In this document: in pieces, positions 34,801-43,422 of the stretch | Layout of the letters: each line of letters begins with the position of its first letter | How positions within the stretch are numbered: position 1 is the first letter of the stretch | Made by a program: the position numbers and the translations under genes | The notes under the pieces: generated by a model | The model's input: only the letters and a program-made list of their open reading frames with translations | Database searches by the model: none | Told to the model about the DNA's origin: nothing | NCBI GenBank assembly: GCA_020354125.1 | Contig: CP070643.1 | Coordinates: forward strand, 1,276,610-1,323,021 | Length of the DNA: 46,412 nt | DNA from: Betaproteobacteria bacterium | Lineage (GTDB): Bacteria; Pseudomonadota; Gammaproteobacteria; Burkholderiales; Eutrophovitaceae | Reading direction: 5' to 3'

Positions 34801-35048
34801 TCAAGGTGGTAGAAGAACGAAGCGACGTCTACGTCAGTTTCATCGAATTGGTACCACAGAGAGCTAACCTCTCGATTTTCGATATAACTTGCAGCGAGCG
34901 TCGTCTTGCCCGCTCCGGGTGGTCCGGAGATCCACACGACCGGATTCTGGCGTGCGCGGTCAAGCAGTTCGAATAGGCGTTTCCGGGGAATTACCCCTGT
35001 GAAACTCGGCCGAGTCGTCTTGGCAAACAAAACGCGCGGTTGGTTCAT
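31818..35048 (-). CDS. Large STAND ATPase transcriptional regulator with BTAD
   Basis: A 1076-residue protein with an N-terminal MalT-like P-loop NTPase (Walker A GPPGAGKTT, 42-50; Walker B-like FAIVFDGYHE), an arm similar to LuxR-type regulators (ISRSDPP), a long alpha-helical, TPR-like middle (about 340-825), and, from about 827, a winged-helix domain (TLGQFRVTRDG, RRPLDLLKVVIAYGG, VVEALWP) followed by a bacterial transcriptional activator domain to the end (about 925-1076). Such proteins sense an inducer through the STAND module and activate transcription. Here the DNA-binding domain is of SARP type rather than LuxR type. Its target is unknown; cfa follows 71 bp upstream on the same strand. 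Confidence 0.92.
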   Translation of the reverse strand: MNQPRVLFAKTTRPSFTGVIPRKRLFELLDRARQNPVVWISGPPGAGKTTLAASYIENREVSSLWYQFDETDVDVASFFYHLEAAVNARSKRKSVRLPQLTPQHLSGLTAFTRRYFQALYRRLGETFAIVFDGYHEISPRSALHEVMATALSEVPPGGSVVLISRSDPPPSMARLRANRALDVIGWRDLKLTPEESDAIVAQRGLKLDAERLKELNEKTDGWAAGLVLMLEQAEVGTWSAPADVSTPQLVFDYLAGELFEKADAATREVLLTTAFVPQMTAEMASTLSGHADAGERLDHLYRNNYFVTLKQTTPQSIYEYHPMMREFVVARANASLPRDKRLALQRTSADLLLSQGLVTEAVGLARAGSDWERIADIIRHHAREMLDSGRSETLAQWVESLPKEFQDQHPWTLYWMGVARTDSSPRESRRLHERAFDLFTRRTEPDLLGQLLACSGAMDAILYEMDDFSLADRWIDVMGQLLRDHPDLVSGALEARIVCSLFTSLVLRQPHHPEIEYWAERAYRTSVAQADINVRISVETRVALGVVYGGHFPKAWSLIEGVRQLVKEHEVTSFALTSLKAVEATYFMLSAQGDACYAAVREGLELERTEGVNILSRQLLAYGAGGALFSGDPDAAEAFLKELETLPGIPARFDNCLYHLFSTWLAMLRHDAVSAYQQQKLAQRMAIEVGCPVFEVMCRIASAHVHYEGGEPRAAWLQLQQVYEVTRHISNHLLEFSGLLCFAYVALDSGRRPRSGMRALRQAFSIAKPRNYLSFPLWRPEMLAKLCSTALEAGIEAGFVARLIEERSLQLDATSSALLNWPWPLRVQTLGQFRVTRDGQPIAFSGKAQRRPLDLLKVVIAYGGRDVSEERVVEALWPRIDGDSAHRSFATTLHRLRKLLGEEKALQLSDGKLTLDGRYVWVDTWAFDQVVSRINSLLHSRPEEVSLDSETASHLCSQLLERYVGPFLASEPEQAWALQLRDRLRQRFVRAAVDLARYWQQMCDAERAIDVLELAVERDYASESIYRSLMECYASLGRHADAVETYSRCRKMLAATLRVKPSPETTALYEKLTQAA

Positions 35049-35119
35049 CAGAATAATGCGCCTTGGGTTAAACCCATTCTAGCCCACTGTTGATCGAGTG
35101 CGATGATGTTCAGACCGCC

Positions 35120-36253
35120 TTAGCGGATCGTAAGATAACCGCCCGGGACCCCGCGCGGCGACAGCACAAACTCCCACAACTGCATGCCTCTGGCGCGGAA
35201 CCCGCCGGCACAGGACAGCAGGTAGTAACTGAACATGCGATAGAAGCGCTCGCCATAGGTTGATCGAAATTGATCCCAGTGGGCGACAAAGTTCCTGTGC
35301 CACGCCATCAGGGTTTTGTCGTAGTCAGCACCGAAGTTATGCAAGTCTTCGACCACGAACAGATTTTCCATGCTGGCGCCTAGCTGTTTCAACGAAGGCA
35401 GCATGCCGTGTGGAAAGATGTACTTGTCGATCCAGGGTTCCGTGAAGTTCTTGCTCACGTTGCCGCCGATGGTATGCAACATGAACAGCCCGTCTCCCTT
35501 GATTTGCAAGCGCGCCAGTTTCATCAACGTCCGGTAGTTCTTGTAGCCGACGTGCTCGCAGACGCCAACGCTGACCACCTTGTCGAATTTGACGCCAGCA
35601 GGATTATAGGTGGCAACGTCGCGATAATCGCAGAGATGAACCTGCACCGGCAGTCCTTTGCACAAGGTCCTCGCGTATTCAACCGGTTTCTCCGAAATAC
35701 TCACTGCGACAACCTCGCAGCCGTAACGCTGCGCCATGAACTTGGCCAGGCCGCCAAAGCCGCTGCCCACCTCGAGCACTTTGTCACCAGCCTTGAGGCC
35801 AAGTTTTCGGCACACCAAATCGTATTTGGCAAACTGCGCCGCATCGAGCGAATCGGCGTGCAGCCAATAAGCACAGGTATACGCCATGCTCTCGCCGAGC
35901 ATGGCCCGATAAAGTTTGTTGCCCAGGTTGTAGTGGGTATTCGCAACGTCCTTGGATTTTCGGGGTGTTTGCTGGTTGAAGATCGAGTTGATCAGCTTGC
36001 GCCAGGCGAAGGCAGGACTGTACAAGCGTCGATCCATGTTTCTTCCCAGCGCCCGGCTGAACAATTCGTCGAGCTGATCACAATCCCACCAACCATCGAC
36101 ATAACTCTCGCCCGCGGCGATGGTGCGACCGCGCGCGAGGCGGCCATAGAGACGCTCATCGTGCACTTGCACATCCCAGGGTTGGTCGCCATTTATCGTA
36201 ATCCCGGCCTCTGCCAGCATTGCCGTCAATGTCGATTTCGTGATGCTTTGCAT
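35120..36253 (-). CDS. cfa: Cyclopropane-fatty-acyl-phospholipid synthase
   Basis: The 377-residue protein is close to E. coli Cfa in length and pattern. It has an N-terminal lipid-binding part with ESYVDGWWDCDQLDEL, the NTHYNLGNKLYRAML helix, YTCAYW, the SAM-binding VLEVGSGFGG (160-168), VCEHVGYKNY and a C-terminal RMFSYYLLSCAGGFRARGMQ block. Cfa transfers a methylene group from SAM to unsaturated phospholipid acyl chains at the inner membrane. The ATG is preceded by a GAGGGAG stretch. It is followed by the large regulator gene, and the opposite strand carries a dehydrogenase gene across 232 bp. Confidence 0.95.
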   Translation of the reverse strand: MQSITKSTLTAMLAEAGITINGDQPWDVQVHDERLYGRLARGRTIAAGESYVDGWWDCDQLDELFSRALGRNMDRRLYSPAFAWRKLINSIFNQQTPRKSKDVANTHYNLGNKLYRAMLGESMAYTCAYWLHADSLDAAQFAKYDLVCRKLGLKAGDKVLEVGSGFGGLAKFMAQRYGCEVVAVSISEKPVEYARTLCKGLPVQVHLCDYRDVATYNPAGVKFDKVVSVGVCEHVGYKNYRTLMKLARLQIKGDGLFMLHTIGGNVSKNFTEPWIDKYIFPHGMLPSLKQLGASMENLFVVEDLHNFGADYDKTLMAWHRNFVAHWDQFRSTYGERFYRMFSYYLLSCAGGFRARGMQLWEFVLSPRGVPGGYLTIR

Positions 36254-36485
36254 GTGTCACTCCCTCAAATGCAGCTTTTCTCCCGTCAGCAACAATGATA
36301 GAAGCTCTCGGGGGATAGGGGCATGAGCCGTGCTAATTTGCTGTTTTACAGGCAAACGTGCCCTGGCCTAATCGCGAGTGCCGGCCTCGACGCTCTGGGC
36401 GGATCCCACCTGGAAAGCTCAGTACCTCGTTCGTCGATCAGCAAATGTCACTGTTCGCATTTCGCGATTTCGCTACACTTCCCGA

Positions 36486-37604
36486 ATGGCTGACAGCAAG
36501 ATCAGAATCGGGCTGATCGGTGCCGGCACCATCATGCGCCTTGCCCATGCGCCGACCCTCGATACCAGCGCCGACGCCGAACTGGCCGCCGTGTTTGACG
36601 CGGAGCTCGAGCGGGCAAACGCGATCACCAAATCTTTCGGCGGCCAAGCTTACGATGATCTCGAGCAGATGTTGGAGGTTGCGGATCTGAATGCGGTCAT
36701 CGTTGCTACGCCGAACTGTTTCCACGAAGAAAATGTTGTCGCCGCAGCGGCGCGTGGCTTGCACGTGTTGTGCGAAAAGCCGCTGGCTATCGACGTCGCT
36801 TCGGCAGCAAGAATGATCAGGGCCTGCGACGATGCTCGAGTCGTTCTGCAAACCGGATTCAATCAGCGATTCTGGACACAGAACCGGATCGCCAAGGAAC
36901 TTATTGATTCCGGCCTAATCGGCGAAATACACCAAATGCGCTCGCTTTACTCGGAAAAGTCGACGGCTTATCCGGCAACGACTGCTTTTCGCTATGACCT
37001 GGCGAAATCAGGGGGCGCGACGATCATCGATCTCACCGTGCACCGCATCGACATTGCCCGCTATCTGGTCGGAGACATTAGCTCCGTATTTGCCGAACTT
37101 GAACACAGTTTCCTGCCCGAGAAAGTCGACGACAACGTTTGGCTGCTGACAAAGTTTGTGAACGGCGCGCGTGGGTGCCTGACCAGCAACCGCATCTCTC
37201 CGAACATTGGCGACGGTACGGATATCTTCGGTACCGAGGGCACGATTCACATCGCCACTGAATCGATCAACCCGCACAACTCTGCGCCGCTGCGCGTCTA
37301 CACGGAAAAGCCCAAGTCGCAGTTGCCGGATATCTTGCAACAAGCCTGCTATCCGGATGCATGGTGGAAGGAGTTCGACGGCGGCTGGATCACGGTCAAG
37401 CCGCCGCGGAGCAATCCCTACCAGTTGCAGTTGCAGGAATTCTGCGCAAGCATCCGCGAGGAGCGTCCTAGCCATGTCTCCGGGGTGGATGGCCTGCGCG
37501 CACAAGAAGTGGTTCAGGCAAGTTACCTATCGGCCGAGTCCGGCACATGGGTAGATCTCCCGTTGCCTGAGGATGCACCTTTCAACATTCCGGCATATTC
37601 GTGA
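36486..37604 (+). CDS. Gfo/Idh/MocA-family dehydrogenase
   Basis: From the ATG at 36486 the protein has 372 residues. The Rossmann motif IGLIGAGTIMRLAHAP is at residues 9-24, VATPNCFHEE and CEKPLAID (the conserved EKP lysine) follow, and the substrate domain has GATIIDLTVHRIDIARYL with the usual Asp and His. Family members oxidise or reduce sugars or inositols with NAD(P). The frame is open 36 codons further upstream without family character. The gene is followed immediately by an isomerase gene and then an IolD-like enzyme, an arrangement recalling inositol catabolic operons. Confidence 0.9.
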   Translation: MADSKIRIGLIGAGTIMRLAHAPTLDTSADAELAAVFDAELERANAITKSFGGQAYDDLEQMLEVADLNAVIVATPNCFHEENVVAAAARGLHVLCEKPLAIDVASAARMIRACDDARVVLQTGFNQRFWTQNRIAKELIDSGLIGEIHQMRSLYSEKSTAYPATTAFRYDLAKSGGATIIDLTVHRIDIARYLVGDISSVFAELEHSFLPEKVDDNVWLLTKFVNGARGCLTSNRISPNIGDGTDIFGTEGTIHIATESINPHNSAPLRVYTEKPKSQLPDILQQACYPDAWWKEFDGGWITVKPPRSNPYQLQLQEFCASIREERPSHVSGVDGLRAQEVVQASYLSAESGTWVDLPLPEDAPFNIPAYS

Positions 37605-37612
37605 GGCCCGCG

Positions 37613-38431
37613 ATGTATTCTTGTTTTCACAGTGTTGGACTGCATCAATTGCCACCAACGAAGATGGTCGAGCGGGTTGCCCGTGCAGGATATTCTGCCG
37701 TTGAACTCAACGCCGAGACGCTGCCATTTGCCAAACCGCATGTCACACCCGAAACAAGCGTTCAGGATAGAGCGGCAATCGTTGATGCCTGCAAGGCTAA
37801 TGCAATCCGCATTCCGGCACTCGGGGCAAAAATGAACATGGTCGATGAGAACCCGAGCATGCGTGAACACGCGATCGGTTTCGTCAACGGTTGCATCGAC
37901 CTGGCCGCCGACATCAACGTGCCTTTCGTTCACATTCTGTCTGGAAAACCCTCGAGCTCCGTTGATCGTGAAGACGCCTGGCGCTGGTTTGCTGACGCTG
38001 TGCAGACAGTCACCGAATACGGACAAACGAAGGGGATCGAACTCGGGATCGAAGCCATCGTCGGCCAGTTGTTTCGATCTGTGGATGACTTCCATCGCCT
38101 TTACGCAGATCTGCCGAGCGTGCCGTTCTGGATTAATTTCGATCCGAGTCATTTCATTGTGCAAGATGAAGAACCACGGCGCGTTCCCGATGAGTTGGGC
38201 GACAAGATCCGACATGTGCACCTGAAAGACGGCAAGGGCCACTTCCCCGAGTTTTCTTTTCCCCCATTGGGGCAAGGCGATATCGATTTTGCCGACCTGG
38301 TGCAACGCCTGCGCGGTGTCGGCTACGACGGCGCACTTTCGGTCGAATACGAGGCACAAGCTTTCGGCTATGAGCTTTCGGAAGAAGAAATCGTCGAGGG
38401 CGAAAAAGCCTTTGTCGACAAACTGCTGTAG
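37613..38431 (+). CDS. TIM-barrel sugar isomerase/epimerase
   Basis: The ATG at 37613 is six bases after GAGG and gives 272 residues. An upstream GTG that overlaps the preceding stop is an alternative. The fold is the xylose isomerase-like barrel. Likely divalent metal ligands are the Glu of LGIEAIVG, Asp and His of NFDPSHF, His of RHVHLKDGKG, and Glu of LSVEYEAQ. Related proteins include IolE and IolI of inositol catabolism, hydroxypyruvate isomerase and tagatose epimerases. The specific reaction is not determined. It is directly coupled to the dehydrogenase gene. Confidence 0.9.
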   Translation: MYSCFHSVGLHQLPPTKMVERVARAGYSAVELNAETLPFAKPHVTPETSVQDRAAIVDACKANAIRIPALGAKMNMVDENPSMREHAIGFVNGCIDLAADINVPFVHILSGKPSSSVDREDAWRWFADAVQTVTEYGQTKGIELGIEAIVGQLFRSVDDFHRLYADLPSVPFWINFDPSHFIVQDEEPRRVPDELGDKIRHVHLKDGKGHFPEFSFPPLGQGDIDFADLVQRLRGVGYDGALSVEYEAQAFGYELSEEEIVEGEKAFVDKLL

Positions 38432-38515
38432 GGGACAGTCGACAGCGAATGTGACGATTGACACGGACGCATTCGCTTGTCATCGGATCACGCAGACTCA
38501 AGGCGGGAGATCACA

Positions 38516-40432
38516 ATGAAAACCGAGCAAGACAAATCCGCTGCTGGTAAGACGGGTGCGCTCCGCCTCCCGGAGACAACCAAAGCTCGTGCCGAATGGC
38601 TTGCCAAGGCAGGCGGACTGGAAACCGCTATTGGGGCTGGCTATCTCGGCGAAGTCGTCACCATGCCCCTGGCCGAAGCACTGGTGCTCGGCCTGATGCG
38701 TCAGGGGGTCAGCAAATACCTGGTGATCTTCGGCCACGGTTCGACCGCATTGGGTGAAGCGCTGCGGGCATACGAAACCGCAGGGCTGATAAAAGGCTTT
38801 CAGTTCCGCAACGAAGTGGAAATGTCTCACGCGGCAACCGCACTGCGCTGGGTCTACGATGAGCCTTGCGCAGTAGTGACCTCAATCGGGCCCGGTGCGC
38901 TGCAGGCCATGGCCGGCTCGCTTGCCGCAGCCTCCAACGGTGTCGGCGTCTATCACATCTACGGTGACGAAACGACGCATGGCGAAGGCTACAACATGCA
39001 ACAGGTGCCCAAGCCGGAACAGGGTTTATTTGGTCGGATCACCGGCGCCATGGGCGGGGCGTATACACTGCATGCGCCCGGTTCAGTACGCGATGCACTG
39101 CGCAAAGGCGCAGCAACGGTTTTTCATCCATGGAAAGCCGGACCTTTCTATTTCAACTTGCCGCTCAACACCCAGCCGGCAAACGTTTCATTGCGGCTGG
39201 ATGCCTTGCCGCAACGCCCCGAGTTTCCGCGACTCGTTCCGGCCGACAGCGACATCATCGACCAGGTCGCGCGATTGGTTGCCGCCTCATCAAAGGTGGC
39301 GATCAAGGCCGGCGGCGGCGCGCGCCGTGCGGCGAAGGAGTTGACACGTTTTGCCGAGGCGTCCGGGGCGGCAGTGGTACTCAGCCCGGGATCGACCGGC
39401 GTGCTGCCGGATGCCCACCCACAGAACATGCACGTTGGCGGTTCCAAAGGCTCAATCAGCGGCAATTTCGCCATGGATCAAGCCGAGCTTTTGGTTGTTG
39501 TCGGAAGCCGCGCTGTATGCCAGAGCGATTGTTCAGGGATTGGCTGGCCCAAAGTGCACCATGTCATCAACATCAATGCCGATCCGGTGGATGTGCAGCA
39601 TTACAACAACACGCTGGCACTGACCGGAGACGCGACCCATGTTCTCGAGGCGCTTGCAGAAAAGCTCCAATCACTCGACGCAGTTTCTGTTAGCGCTGAC
39701 TGGCTGCGCGACTGTGCCGCGAAGAAGGCCGATTGGGTAGCGTTCAAGGAAGAGCATTTCAACGCGCCGCCTTTGCACGACGACGTGTGGCAGCGCCCGG
39801 TGCTGACACAACCGCAAGCAATCAAAATCACCGATGAGTTCTGTCGCAAACACAATGCCATCAAATTCTTTGATGCTGGTGACGTCCAGGCCAACGGCTT
39901 TCAGATCGTCGAAGATGAGCGTCCAGGCGAGACCTACACCGAATCAGGCGCCTCATATATGGGCTTCGCCGTCTCGGCATTGCTAGCGGGCGGGCTGGCC
40001 GAACGCGGACGATACGCAGTCGCATTTACCGGCGACGGGTCGTTCATGATGAATCCGCAGGTGTTGATTGACGGCATAGAACATGGCGTTCATGCCACGA
40101 TTGTTCTTTTTGATAACCGCCGTATGGCCGCCATAAGCCAACTGCAACTTGCACAGTACGGACGAGACTACCGCACCAATGATGCGGTGCCGGTTGACTA
40201 CGTGCAAATGGCCAATGCGGTAACCGGTGTAAAGGCGCTGTGGGGCGGTGATGACGCGGCTGCTCTGCGTAAGGCGCTCGAAGAAGCGCACACCCATCCA
40301 GGCCTCAGCCTGGTCCACGTGCCCGTCTATCACGGGTCCGACCCTCTCGGCGGGATGGGTGCTTACGGCAGCTGGAACGTTGGTAACTGGTGCACTGCAG
40401 TACAGCAGAAATATGCTGCCACGCTAATCTGA
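38516..40432 (+). CDS. ThDP-dependent enzyme, IolD/acetolactate-synthase-like
   Basis: The ATG at 38516 has GGGAG upstream and gives 638 residues, close to the length of IolD. Three domains are visible: an N-terminal Pyr domain with the cofactor-activating Glu100 (FRNEVEMSHAATA), a middle domain with NAD-fold-like SPGSTGVLPDAHP, and a C-terminal PP domain with the ThDP motif GDGSFMMNP...LFDN. IolD opens the ring of a trihydroxycyclohexane dione in inositol degradation. The neighbouring dehydrogenase and isomerase support an IolD-like role, but no IolB, IolC or IolA gene is present. Benzoylformate decarboxylase-like activity is the main alternative. Confidence 0.85.
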   Translation: MKTEQDKSAAGKTGALRLPETTKARAEWLAKAGGLETAIGAGYLGEVVTMPLAEALVLGLMRQGVSKYLVIFGHGSTALGEALRAYETAGLIKGFQFRNEVEMSHAATALRWVYDEPCAVVTSIGPGALQAMAGSLAAASNGVGVYHIYGDETTHGEGYNMQQVPKPEQGLFGRITGAMGGAYTLHAPGSVRDALRKGAATVFHPWKAGPFYFNLPLNTQPANVSLRLDALPQRPEFPRLVPADSDIIDQVARLVAASSKVAIKAGGGARRAAKELTRFAEASGAAVVLSPGSTGVLPDAHPQNMHVGGSKGSISGNFAMDQAELLVVVGSRAVCQSDCSGIGWPKVHHVININADPVDVQHYNNTLALTGDATHVLEALAEKLQSLDAVSVSADWLRDCAAKKADWVAFKEEHFNAPPLHDDVWQRPVLTQPQAIKITDEFCRKHNAIKFFDAGDVQANGFQIVEDERPGETYTESGASYMGFAVSALLAGGLAERGRYAVAFTGDGSFMMNPQVLIDGIEHGVHATIVLFDNRRMAAISQLQLAQYGRDYRTNDAVPVDYVQMANAVTGVKALWGGDDAAALRKALEEAHTHPGLSLVHVPVYHGSDPLGGMGAYGSWNVGNWCTAVQQKYAATLI

Positions 40433-40511
40433 ACTGAGAGATCGGCGTCATCGAACACCACCCACAAGACGGCGGACGCTTGTGTCTACAGGCTGCACAT
40501 ATAACTGGTAG

Positions 40512-40539
40512 TTGCAAAGCCTCGCCCGTCTTGTATAGT
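40512..40539 (+). promoter_or_regulatory. Promoter for the amidohydrolase gene
   Basis: TTGCAA (40512-40517) and TATAGT (40534-40539) are separated by 16 bp. This would put the start of transcription near 40546, about 50 bp before the ATG. The location implies that the amidohydrolase can be transcribed separately from the ThDP enzyme gene. Confidence 0.5.
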
Positions 40540-40596
40540 GAGTCTCGTGGCTCAAACACCACACTCAAAACGGTAGTCACAAGGAGGAGTCAAACA

Positions 40597-42102
40597 ATGG
40601 GTATTTTTCTAAGTAAGCGCGAGCTTGAGCAAGTCGAGCCGGCCGAGAACGCTTTCCATTCCCCGGTTCCGACTACGATGATCTCAAATGGCGAGTTCAA
40701 CCCCTTACCGCAAAGCGAAAAACAAAAGAAAGTCGAAGCGCGGATCAAGGAACTCGCCGACCACCATGGCGCAAGGCAGGGAATGAACCGGCGCGAGTTT
40801 CTGCGCACCAGCAGCGGGATGGCCGCCGCGTTCCTGGCAATGAACGAAGTGTTCGGCGATCTGTTCTCGGTCTCTGAGGCCGAAGCTGCGGGCCATGGTG
40901 CCGCCGAAGAGCGCGCCAAGGCGTTAAGAAACCAGTTCATCTTTGACGTGCAGACGCATTTCGTGCACGACGGCTATACGCAGGAGGGAATCCTGGGTTT
41001 GGCCGCGTTTGCCAAGGAGCACTGGAATCCGGCCCTTGGTGGCGAGGCTGACATAAGCATCTACAAGTTCGAGAACTACGTGCGGCAGATCTTCCTCAAC
41101 AGCGATACCAAAATAGCGCTGTTGAGCGGTGCGCCGTTCGATGATTCTTCCTGGGAGTTCCTCACCAATGACGCCATCAGCGAAGCGGTCAAGATGGTCA
41201 ATAACGTCGCCGGCAGCCACCGCATGCTCGGTCATGCGGTGATCACACCGGGACAACCAGGCTGGATGGATAAGGCCGATCACGCGCTCGAACTGAGGCC
41301 GGATAGCTGGAAGATGTACACCATCGGCGATCCACTGTCAGCCAAGACCAAGTATCCGTGGCGTCTTGACGACGAGAAACTGGTCTATCCGTTCTACGAG
41401 AAAATCGTCAAGGCTGGAATCAATACCATCTGCATCCACAAGGGCCTGATGCCTGCGGACTATGAACAATCCTGGGCTGGTGTCTGGAGATACAACACGC
41501 CGTGGGACATCGGACAGGCCGCAAAGGATTGGCCGCAAATCAATTTCGTCATCTACCACGGTGGATTGCGCGCGTTTCTCGAATCTCCAGATGCGGATCT
41601 GGCGAAGTTTGAGAGAAGCGGCGAGATCCTGTGGGCCTCGGAGCTTGCACGCATTCCGGAAAAATTCGGCGTCAATAACGTCTATGCCGAGATGGGGACG
41701 AGCTTTGCCAATTCAGCGACCGCCAATCCGCGTTTCGCCGCAGCCGTGCTCGGTACCTGGATCAAGGGTCTGGGCGACGATCACGTGGTGTGGGGTACGG
41801 ACTCGGTGCTGTACGGTTCACCGCAGTGGCAGATCGAAGCGTTCCGGCGTCTGGAGATCCCGGCAGACATGCGCAGGAAGCACGGTTTTGCCGCGCTGGG
41901 CCCGGCCGACGGTGTCGTGAAGAACAAGATATTCGGCTTGAATTCGGCTGGACTTTACGGGCTGCCGTTGACCGCCGAAACTCAACAGAACATGTCGGAA
42001 GACCGGTTCGTACAGATCAAACGCGACTACGAGGCCGCCGGAGGTCTGCACAATTTGCGTGACAATGTGGCGCACGGTTACATAGCCAAGCGCACTGCAT
42101 AA
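40597..42102 (+). CDS. Tat-exported amidohydrolase (amidohydrolase_2 type)
   Basis: AAGGAGG lies 10 bases before the ATG at 40597, and the protein has 501 residues. A Tat motif NRREFLRT is at 64-71 followed by a hydrophobic stretch, giving an unusually long n-region of 63 residues. The metal-dependent hydrolase barrel follows: FDVQTHFVHD at about 116-125, VIYHGGL, and WGTDSVLYGSPQW with the conserved Asp. The first strand has Gln119 and His121 where many relatives have His-x-His. It may hydrolyse or decarboxylate a cyclic carbonyl compound in the periplasm. It is separated from the ThDP enzyme gene by 164 bp. Confidence 0.88.
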   Translation: MGIFLSKRELEQVEPAENAFHSPVPTTMISNGEFNPLPQSEKQKKVEARIKELADHHGARQGMNRREFLRTSSGMAAAFLAMNEVFGDLFSVSEAEAAGHGAAEERAKALRNQFIFDVQTHFVHDGYTQEGILGLAAFAKEHWNPALGGEADISIYKFENYVRQIFLNSDTKIALLSGAPFDDSSWEFLTNDAISEAVKMVNNVAGSHRMLGHAVITPGQPGWMDKADHALELRPDSWKMYTIGDPLSAKTKYPWRLDDEKLVYPFYEKIVKAGINTICIHKGLMPADYEQSWAGVWRYNTPWDIGQAAKDWPQINFVIYHGGLRAFLESPDADLAKFERSGEILWASELARIPEKFGVNNVYAEMGTSFANSATANPRFAAAVLGTWIKGLGDDHVVWGTDSVLYGSPQWQIEAFRRLEIPADMRRKHGFAALGPADGVVKNKIFGLNSAGLYGLPLTAETQQNMSEDRFVQIKRDYEAAGGLHNLRDNVAHGYIAKRTA

Positions 42103-42148
42103 CGGCACGTTCCCGGAAACGCTGATCCACAGCGTTTCCAGCTTAGTT

Positions 42149-42181
42149 CATTCGTTCCCACGCCCAGCGTGGGAACGAATG
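42149..42181. repeat. Perfect 15-bp palindrome with CCA loop
   Basis: CATTCGTTCCCACGC (42149-42163) and GCGTGGGAACGAATG (42167-42181) pair perfectly around CCA. It is followed by ATTTTCTCTT. This type of GTTCCCACGC hairpin occurs dispersed in many bacterial chromosomes. Here it lies between convergent genes and probably acts as a terminator or a REP-like element. Confidence 0.7.
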
Positions 42182-42249
42182 ATTTTCTCTTGGCGGTGAT
42201 CAGCCCTCCTGTTCCTTCATACCCCTTCAGGATCATGTCCGCCGCTTTC

Positions 42250-43422
42250 TTACCTGTCGCGATACTCGTCGAGCGCAGCGCGAGCGACTCGATCAAAAAA
42301 GTCTGCACCAACCTTTAGCACATTTTCGTCAACGTCGAATTCGGGGCTGTGTAAGGGTGTGTATTCATTCTCGCGTAATCGCGCACCGAACCTTACGTAA
42401 CAACCGGGTATTTTCTGGAGATAGTAGGCGAAATCTTCAGCGCCCATGCTAGGGTGATCCATCTGCATCAACCCGTCCATTCCCACTACCTTCTCCGCTG
42501 CCCGACGCGCAATACGCGCTTCTCGCGCGGTATTGACTACAGGGGGATAACCTTGCTCGATTTCGATATCGATCTTGGCGTTGTGCAGCTCACCGAAGGC
42601 GGCTACCATTCGGTGCAACCCGGCGTGCAGAAGATCGCGCACCTCGGGCGAGGTGGTACGAATCGTTCCTTCCAAGTATGCCTCTTCGGCGATCACGTTC
42701 GCCGCGCTGCCGGCTTCAACACGACCTATGGTAATGACAGAGGGATACACCGGATTCACTTCTCTTGAAATGAGTGTTTGGACCGCTGCAATCAGAAGGC
42801 CGGTAATGACGACGGCGTCAACCGCTTCATGTGGCCTCGCACCGTGCCCGCCCTTGCCTTTCACATTTATATTAAAACGATCTGATTGCGCGGTAATTGT
42901 TCCTTCGGCCACCATGATTTCGCCGACGCGATAATGATGCGTCACGTGCGCGCCAAAGATTGCACTGACTCCCTCCAGCGCTCCCGAGCCAATTACTACC
43001 CGCGCACCGCCGCCTTTTTCCTCCGCTGGCTGGAATACGAATCGCACATTGCCATTAGGAGGATCCTTACTTAGCAAGTTGGCGGCACCTAACACGATAG
43101 CCACATGCGCATCATGTCCACAAGCATGGACCTTGTCCTTGATCGTCGAAGAAAATGGCAAATCAGTATTTTCCGCACCTGGCAATGCATCCATGTCAGC
43201 GCGCAATGCAACCGTTGGTGCTGACGCATCCGTTATGAGTCGCCCAACGACGCCGGTACCCTTACCGCCATACTCATACGGAATACTCAGCCGCTCCAGT
43301 TCTGCGATTACGGTCTGCGCCGTCTTTACTTCTTCGAACGCCAGTTCAGGATGTTTGTGGATCGATCGCCGAATTTCTACCAGACGCGAAAATATTCCTT
43401 CTGATTTATAGGTCTTGGTCAT
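42250..43422 (-). CDS. M20-family amidohydrolase/peptidase
   Basis: With the ATG at 43422, which has AAGGA seven bases upstream, the protein has 390 residues, the family norm. The conserved residues are present: RADMDALP, ACGHDAHVA (first metal His), QPAEEKGGGA (catalytic Glu and metal Glu), AHVTHH, TIRTTSPEVR, and LHSPEFDVDE (last His ligand). Relatives are hippurate, N-acyl-amino-acid and indoleacetyl-amino-acid hydrolases. Upstream in-frame ATGs at 43440 and 43467 would add extra residues with no family character. It is convergent with the Tat amidohydrolase gene. Confidence 0.92.
   Translation of the reverse strand: MTKTYKSEGIFSRLVEIRRSIHKHPELAFEEVKTAQTVIAELERLSIPYEYGGKGTGVVGRLITDASAPTVALRADMDALPGAENTDLPFSSTIKDKVHACGHDAHVAIVLGAANLLSKDPPNGNVRFVFQPAEEKGGGARVVIGSGALEGVSAIFGAHVTHHYRVGEIMVAEGTITAQSDRFNINVKGKGGHGARPHEAVDAVVITGLLIAAVQTLISREVNPVYPSVITIGRVEAGSAANVIAEEAYLEGTIRTTSPEVRDLLHAGLHRMVAAFGELHNAKIDIEIEQGYPPVVNTAREARIARRAAEKVVGMDGLMQMDHPSMGAEDFAYYLQKIPGCYVRFGARLRENEYTPLHSPEFDVDENVLKVGADFFDRVARAALDEYRDR

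Noticed and set aside
36378..36485. 36-codon upstream extension of the Gfo/Idh/MocA gene
   Set aside because: Residues do not resemble the family; the Rossmann motif begins right after the ATG at 36486.
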